A stretch of 64,000 nucleotides of DNA, taken from the NCBI GenBank assembly GCA_027924585.1, contig BSBM01000001.1:54490501-54554500 (forward strand), read 5' to 3'. The position numbers were made by a program, and so were the translations under genes. This DNA comes from Larix kaempferi (taxonomy: Eukaryota; Streptophyta; Pinopsida; Pinales; Pinaceae). This document shows positions 59,322 to 64,000 of the stretch, in pieces. Each line of letters opens with the position of its first letter. Within the stretch, counting starts at the first letter, position 1. The notes below the pieces were generated by a model. It was not told the DNA's origin. It did not search any database and worked only from the letters and a program-made list of their open reading frames with translations.

Positions 59322-61952
59322 ATGGCAAGAGTCAGCACTACTCGTGCAAGGAGGTCAAGTAGGAGACTCAGCAGGGGTGCCCAGCTACGATGCACCTCGT
59401 CCGATGAGGACATAGCACATGATACTGATAATAACAGAGATGATGAAGAGGCAAATGATGCAGTGCGTAGTGGTGTTATTCCATCATCAACCACAGTTGA
59501 AGAGGCAAATGATGCAGATCCTGGAGGTGTTATTCCACCATCAACCACAGTTGAAGAGAAAAATGATGCAGATCCTGGAGGTGTTATTCCACAATCAACC
59601 ACAGTTCAAGGTGCAACTGCCAGTAAGAAGATTAGTGCCATCAGAGGATGGACACAAGAAGACATGAAGGCTACCATAGATGATATAGAGTTCAATGGTT
59701 TTTCTATTAGAGAAGCTGCTAAAAAACATGGGATTCCACCAACATCAATCCATTACTGGATAAATGGCCTGACCCATACCAAGCAAAAAGGACCTCTTAC
59801 AGTGTTGAGTGCAGAAGAGGAAGAAGAAGTTGTGGTTTGGTGTGAAGAGATGGCTCAACTAGGCCATGGTCTGGAGTTGGTTCAGCTCAAATCCACTGTT
59901 GCACAAATCTGTCAATGGAGGCCAAACCCCTTCAAAGATGGATTTCCAGGAAAATCATGGTGGAGAGGATTTAAACAAAGGCATCCAGAAATTGTGTTAC
60001 GCACAGCAGAGGGGCTTGACAGGGATAGGGATTTCAATCTGCGCCCTACAGTTGTGACCAAGTTCTATCAGACACTCTCTGATGCATATGAGAAACACTC
60101 ATACAGAGGAGACCATATATGGAACTGTGACGAGACTGGATTACAGGCAGGGAGGAATTGTGGCATGCGGGTAATTGCCAAGAGAGGGAGCAGGAATGTG
60201 CCCAAAATTCTGCCAAAAAGTAGGGAGTGGATAACTATTCTTTGTTGTGTCAACGCAGTTGGAGCATCAATTCCAGGTTTTTATCTGTTCAAGGGAAAGA
60301 ATCAACTCAAAAATTACATTAAAAACTGTGAACCTGGCGCATGCATGGCTGCACACCCCCATGCTTGGATGACAAAAGAACTGTTCTTGAGTTGGCTTTG
60401 CCACTTTGCTTCCTCTGTCCCTGGCGGTGTTTCACCTGAAAACAGACACCTTTTGATTTTTGATGGCCATGGTAGCCACGTTGCTATACAAACCATTGAG
60501 GAGGCAAATAGGCTAGGCATTGATCTGTTGACACTGCCTGCACATACCACCCACAGGCTGCAACCTCTAGATGTGAGTGTGTTTGGGCCTTTCAAGTGTT
60601 ACTTCAGGTCTGAGAGAGCGTCCTGGATGGCAAAGAACCCGGGGGTAGAGGTGAAGAGGTTCGAATTAGCAGAACTTGCAAGCAAAGCTTTTGCTAGGGC
60701 ACTCACAGCATCAAATATCAAGGCTGGTTTTAGGCGGACAGGAATATGGCCTTTCAATTCTGATGCTCTTCAACATGACACGGGATGTAGTCAGGCTTTT
60801 GATGTTCAGGGGAGAGAGGATGCAGATGCTGCAGATAACATCATATCACTCTCTCAAGGTCATTGCCAACCACTGGATGACGACAATGAACACGTAAGTG
60901 AAAGTCAGTATGGCACCGAACCTGTTGGGGAGAATATAGAAGCTGTTGGAAGGACAGAAACAGAATTAGATGGCCAAGGGATTGTTCATAACAACGTTGC
61001 CGATTTGAGTGTGAATGGAGGTGACCAAGCAATGGTAAACAACAGCGAGGAGTTGACATTTCCAAGCCAGCCAGAACAACCCGAGTGGTTGGCAGAGGCG
61101 ATGACAAATATGAACAGACACTTTGTCACCCCCACCAACGATGAAAGCCTTAACCTGCCTTCCATGCCAGCAATCCTTAACAATGAAGCTGTACATTATT
61201 ATGTGCCACTTGGGGGTGGTGGAGATGAGATTGAACAAAATGAAGATACAGTGGACCAAGAAAATGATGATGAGGCACTCCCACCAAATGAGCCACTACT
61301 TGGCCAGTTCCTTAAGTTGCCAGTGGAGAAAGTTGCAACTCATCTATCTAATCCCACTGCTGAGCATCTTAGATTAAGCAGGAGCTCGCAACTACTAACA
61401 TCAGAGGACTACATCACCCTACTGATTGAGGCTGAGCACAAGAAAAAGGAGATGCAGGATTTAAAAGAGAAGAAGAAGGCCCTGGCAAAGGAGAAGAAGG
61501 AAGCAAAGATTGTTGCAGCAGAAAATCGAAGGAAGGAAAGGCTTGTAAGAGTGAAACAAAGGGAGGAAAGAGAGCGACGGAAACAATTGGCAAGGGAGGA
61601 AAGGGAGCAAAGAAAGGAAAATCAGAGGAATCCAAATGGTCTGGAGAGGATAGAGGTGGTTGACAACCCATTGGATCAGTTTTCAGAGAACAGAAGATTA
61701 TTCCAGGACCTTATTAACATACAGATACCCCAATACCACCAGGCAGGGGGAAATACTGTGTATGCCTTCCAAACTCCAGTGAACCCAGGGCAATTAGGCT
61801 CAAGTCATAACTATGGTTACTCAATTCCTCCTTGGCTACAAGGATCAACCTGGCCCGCACCAAATGTTTGCAGCTCAACACAACCAGGTCATGCATCAGT
61901 ATCTAACCCAACTAGTTTGGGTAATGAAGGCAGTCAACCTCCTCGCACATAG
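59322..61952 (+). CDS. Pogo/Tigger-like DDE transposase, intact
   Basis: An uninterrupted frame of 876 codons from ATG 59322. ATG 59298, 8 codons earlier, lies in repeat DNA. The N-terminus has three 18-residue repeats (VIPxSTTVEExNDADPGG type). A psq-type helix-turn-helix (~107-155) includes FSIREAAKKHGIPPTSIHYW. A CENP-B-type second HTH (~160-236) includes KSWWRGFKQRHPE. The DDE domain (~262-470) has Asp at codons 60129 (WNCDETGL), 60462 (LIFDGHGSH) and 60570 (LQPLDVSVFGPFK), with 35 residues between the last two. An acidic linker and a Lys/Glu/Arg coiled coil (~705-775) follow. It would bind terminal repeats and cut and paste DNA in the nucleus. With all three Asp present it may be active or domesticated. 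Confidence 0.92.
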   Translation: MARVSTTRARRSSRRLSRGAQLRCTSSDEDIAHDTDNNRDDEEANDAVRSGVIPSSTTVEEANDADPGGVIPPSTTVEEKNDADPGGVIPQSTTVQGATASKKISAIRGWTQEDMKATIDDIEFNGFSIREAAKKHGIPPTSIHYWINGLTHTKQKGPLTVLSAEEEEEVVVWCEEMAQLGHGLELVQLKSTVAQICQWRPNPFKDGFPGKSWWRGFKQRHPEIVLRTAEGLDRDRDFNLRPTVVTKFYQTLSDAYEKHSYRGDHIWNCDETGLQAGRNCGMRVIAKRGSRNVPKILPKSREWITILCCVNAVGASIPGFYLFKGKNQLKNYIKNCEPGACMAAHPHAWMTKELFLSWLCHFASSVPGGVSPENRHLLIFDGHGSHVAIQTIEEANRLGIDLLTLPAHTTHRLQPLDVSVFGPFKCYFRSERASWMAKNPGVEVKRFELAELASKAFARALTASNIKAGFRRTGIWPFNSDALQHDTGCSQAFDVQGREDADAADNIISLSQGHCQPLDDDNEHVSESQYGTEPVGENIEAVGRTETELDGQGIVHNNVADLSVNGGDQAMVNNSEELTFPSQPEQPEWLAEAMTNMNRHFVTPTNDESLNLPSMPAILNNEAVHYYVPLGGGGDEIEQNEDTVDQENDDEALPPNEPLLGQFLKLPVEKVATHLSNPTAEHLRLSRSSQLLTSEDYITLLIEAEHKKKEMQDLKEKKKALAKEKKEAKIVAAENRRKERLVRVKQREERERRKQLAREEREQRKENQRNPNGLERIEVVDNPLDQFSENRRLFQDLINIQIPQYHQAGGNTVYAFQTPVNPGQLGSSHNYGYSIPPWLQGSTWPAPNVCSSTQPGHASVSNPTSLGNEGSQPPRT
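59445..59606 (+). repeat. 54-bp in-frame tandem repeat inside the transposase gene
   Basis: GAAGAGGCAAATGATGCAG-type units start at 59445, 59499 and 59553. Being 18 codons each, they keep the frame and lengthen the N-terminal linker before the DNA-binding domain. Confidence 0.9.
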
Positions 61953-61955
61953 GGT

Positions 61956-62523
61956 TTTTTGTTTGGCGAATGATAGATGTTTTGTGTTTGGCATACACAT
62001 ATGAAAGGAAGATTTTGTTGCGGGGGGGAATTTTGGGTGGGTTCCTAAGTTTTTGTTTGATTCCAATCTGACAGTGGATATATGTTAGGCATAACCACAG
62101 TAAATGTATAAAGTCCCAACCCACCATGGACCAACCATATGTATAAATCTCGAATTGCTACTATGTTGAACAAGAATATGCCCTTTATGTCAAGTACTGT
62201 TTTCTTCATGTCTCTGTCTATTTACTGGTTAGCAAACTAAATTGAATGCTAAACTAAATTGGGTGGTAGACCAACCTGATTGAACATTTAAATTGAATGC
62301 AAGTTTTTTATGAATGCAATACTGACTTGAATGCAAATCGACTTGAACTGGATTGATAGTAAGCATTGCAAACAATCACCGAGCACAAAGTTAAAGATTA
62401 CTTAGGTTAGAGCACACAGCAAGAATGAAAGCAGGTGGGACAAACAAATATGAGAACCAAAATTATAGAAAAATACAAAATGAGGGCTAACTGTAGATGG
62501 GACAAACACATATGCATGTCCAG
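61956..62523. other. Downstream flank of the transposase
   Basis: No gene; AT-rich 3' UTR-like sequence. I see no clear terminal inverted repeat or TA target duplication here. Confidence 0.5.
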
Positions 62524-63455
62524 CATGAATGGTTGTTAATTTCTTAAAAGGTTTCATGCCTCCAAACCCTAATTGCAAATTCCATACAATGACTGAAACA
62601 ATCAATGAACCATAGCAAACCCTAATTTGTTAGAAGGTTTCATGCCTTCAATTCACAGTCCAAATTATTCATCTAATTGGCATGCCCAAATTATTCAACT
62701 CAAGCATGCATCAATCCTATAATCAACTCCAATAAGAAATTAACAACCATTCCTTAAGAATTCAAGCAATCACTGAAAGCAATATAATCAATGAAGGGTT
62801 TAATGGAGCACGGTTATGGTGTTTTTTTATGTCAGAATTTCCCGTAACCTTCATACCATTAAAGCATATCTGAATTTTCCATAACCATGAAACCTTCTCT
62901 CAATTTTAAAATATACTAAGTTATCAAGCAATGAAACAATGAAACCATATCAAACCCTAATCCTATAATGCACTCCAATAACAAATTAAAAACCATTCAT
63001 TGCGAATTCATACATTCACTGAAACAGTCACTGATCCATAGCAAACCCTACTAACCATGAATGGTTGTTAATTTCTTAAAAGGTTTCATGCCTCCAAACC
63101 CTAATTGCAAATTCATACAATGACTGAAACAATCAATGAACCATAGCAAACCCTAATTTGTTAAAAGGTTTCATGCCTTCAATTCAAAGTCCAACTTATT
63201 CATCTAATTCGCATGCCCAAATTATTCATCTCAAGCATGCATCAATCCTATAATCAACTCCAATAAGAAATTAACAACCATTCCTTCAAAATTCAAGCAA
63301 TCACTGCAAGCAATATAATCAATGAAGGGTTTAATGGAGCACTGTTATGGTGTTTTTTTTTATGTCAGAATTTCCCGCATCCTTCAAACCCTAATCCTAT
63401 AATCAACTCCATTAACAAATTAACAACCATTCATTGCTAATTCATACAATCATTA
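62524..63455. repeat. Direct duplication, 532-bp offset
   Basis: CATGAATGGTTGTTAATTTC occurs at 62524 and 63056 and the sequence stays similar for about 350-400 bp. Both copies include GGGTTTAATGGAGCAC-GTTATGGTG, a single 30-bp minisatellite motif in the same direction as the one at 59,266. Confidence 0.85.
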
Positions 63456-63470
63456 ATAATAAATTTCGAC

Positions 63471-64000
63471 CCTAACAGTGTGCCATTAATAATCAATTTC
63501 GACCATAACAATGCTCCATTAAAAACCAAAAACCATAACAGTGCTCCACTAAAAACCAAATACCATTACAGTGCTCCATTAAAAACCAAATACCATAACA
63601 GTGCTCCATTAAAAACCAAATACCATTACAGTGTTCCATTAAAAACCAAACACCCTAAGAGTGCTCCATTAAAAACCATAAACCATTACAGTGCTCCATT
63701 AAAAACCAAATACCATAACAGTGCTCCATTAAAAACCAAATACCATTACAGTGTTCCATTAAATACCAAACACCCTAACAGTGCTCCATTAAAAACCAAA
63801 TACCCTAACAGTGCTCCATTAAAAACCAAATACCCTAACAGTGCTCCATTAAAAACCACATACCCTAACAGTGCTCCATTAAAAACCAAAAACCCTAACA
63901 GTGCTCCATTAAAAACCAAAAACCCTAACAGTGCTCCATTAAAAACCAAAAACCCTAACAGTGCTCCATTAAAAACCAAAAACCCTAACAGTGCTCCATT
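63471..64000. repeat. 30-bp minisatellite, about 17 copies, running off the window
   Basis: CAGTGCTCCATTAAAAACCA plus a variable AAA/TACCC/ATAA part repeats every 30 bp, most copies differing at one or two positions. Copies become more uniform toward the right edge. The direction is opposite to the single units at 59,266, 62,800 and 63,335. The 10-residue repeating minus-strand frame is a by-product of a period divisible by three. Confidence 0.95.

Noticed and set aside
63746-63979. Minus-strand ORF with a ten-residue VFNGALLGFL repeat
   Set aside because: It is a direct consequence of a 30-bp period. There is no start context or unique flanking coding sequence.
63471-64000. Telomeric repeat, because CCCTAA recurs
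   Set aside because: CCCTAA appears once per 30-bp unit in some copies only. Plant telomeres are uniform CCCTAAA heptamers.
63471-64000. CRISPR-like array
   Set aside because: Units are contiguous with no unique spacers, and the genome is eukaryotic.

Overview
The window reads as repeat-dense nuclear DNA from a land plant with a large genome. A gymnosperm is my best guess, but that is inference only. The plant reading rests on LTR elements primed by initiator tRNA-Met, a plant-type four-exon universal stress protein (USP) gene, and exons of a NO VEIN-like GHKL ATPase, a family I know from land plants. Gene density is very low: one intact ordinary gene (USP, 52.7-53.6 kb) and one intact transposase gene (pogo-like, 59.3-62.0 kb).

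Layout. 1-7.4 kb is AT-rich intergenic DNA with one LTR-like stretch starting at 4725. 7.9-19.4 kb is a multi-exon gene of unknown function whose first coding exon is split by an 8,980-bp Ty3/gypsy chromovirus-like element (8569-17548; LTRs of 1,561 bp each). The host reading frame rejoins exactly if the element and one 5-bp target duplication are removed. 19.4-21.9 kb is intergenic.

21.96-31.37 kb is an imperfect inverted repeat of about 9.4 kb. From each outer edge inward it holds a trinucleotide array, a ~359-bp satellite (A), two exons of a NOV-like ATPase, a spacer and a ~358-bp satellite (B); the arms meet near 26,341. A decayed pogo-transposase tail abuts the right edge. 32.3-35.4 kb (minus) is a decayed cut-and-paste-type transposase gene. 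36.65-41.23 kb is a second, 4.6-kb trinucleotide region that changes strand seven times; its right edge fuses to a fragment of satellite B and a possible captured 5' exon.

43.0-48.6 kb is a non-autonomous LTR retrotransposon (2,023-bp LTRs, 1.5-kb interior without pol). 50.7-57.8 kb carries the USP gene plus a shorter second copy of its flanks that lacks the gene. 59.3-64 kb holds the pogo-like transposase, followed by a 532-bp duplication and a 30-bp minisatellite that runs off the window.

The elements do not form one pathway. The common theme is nested transposition, capture of host exons and expansion of tandem and inverted repeats. The strongest candidate for something undescribed is the 9.4-kb inverted repeat: it looks like a foldback-type structure that captured ATPase exons and could produce hairpin RNA.
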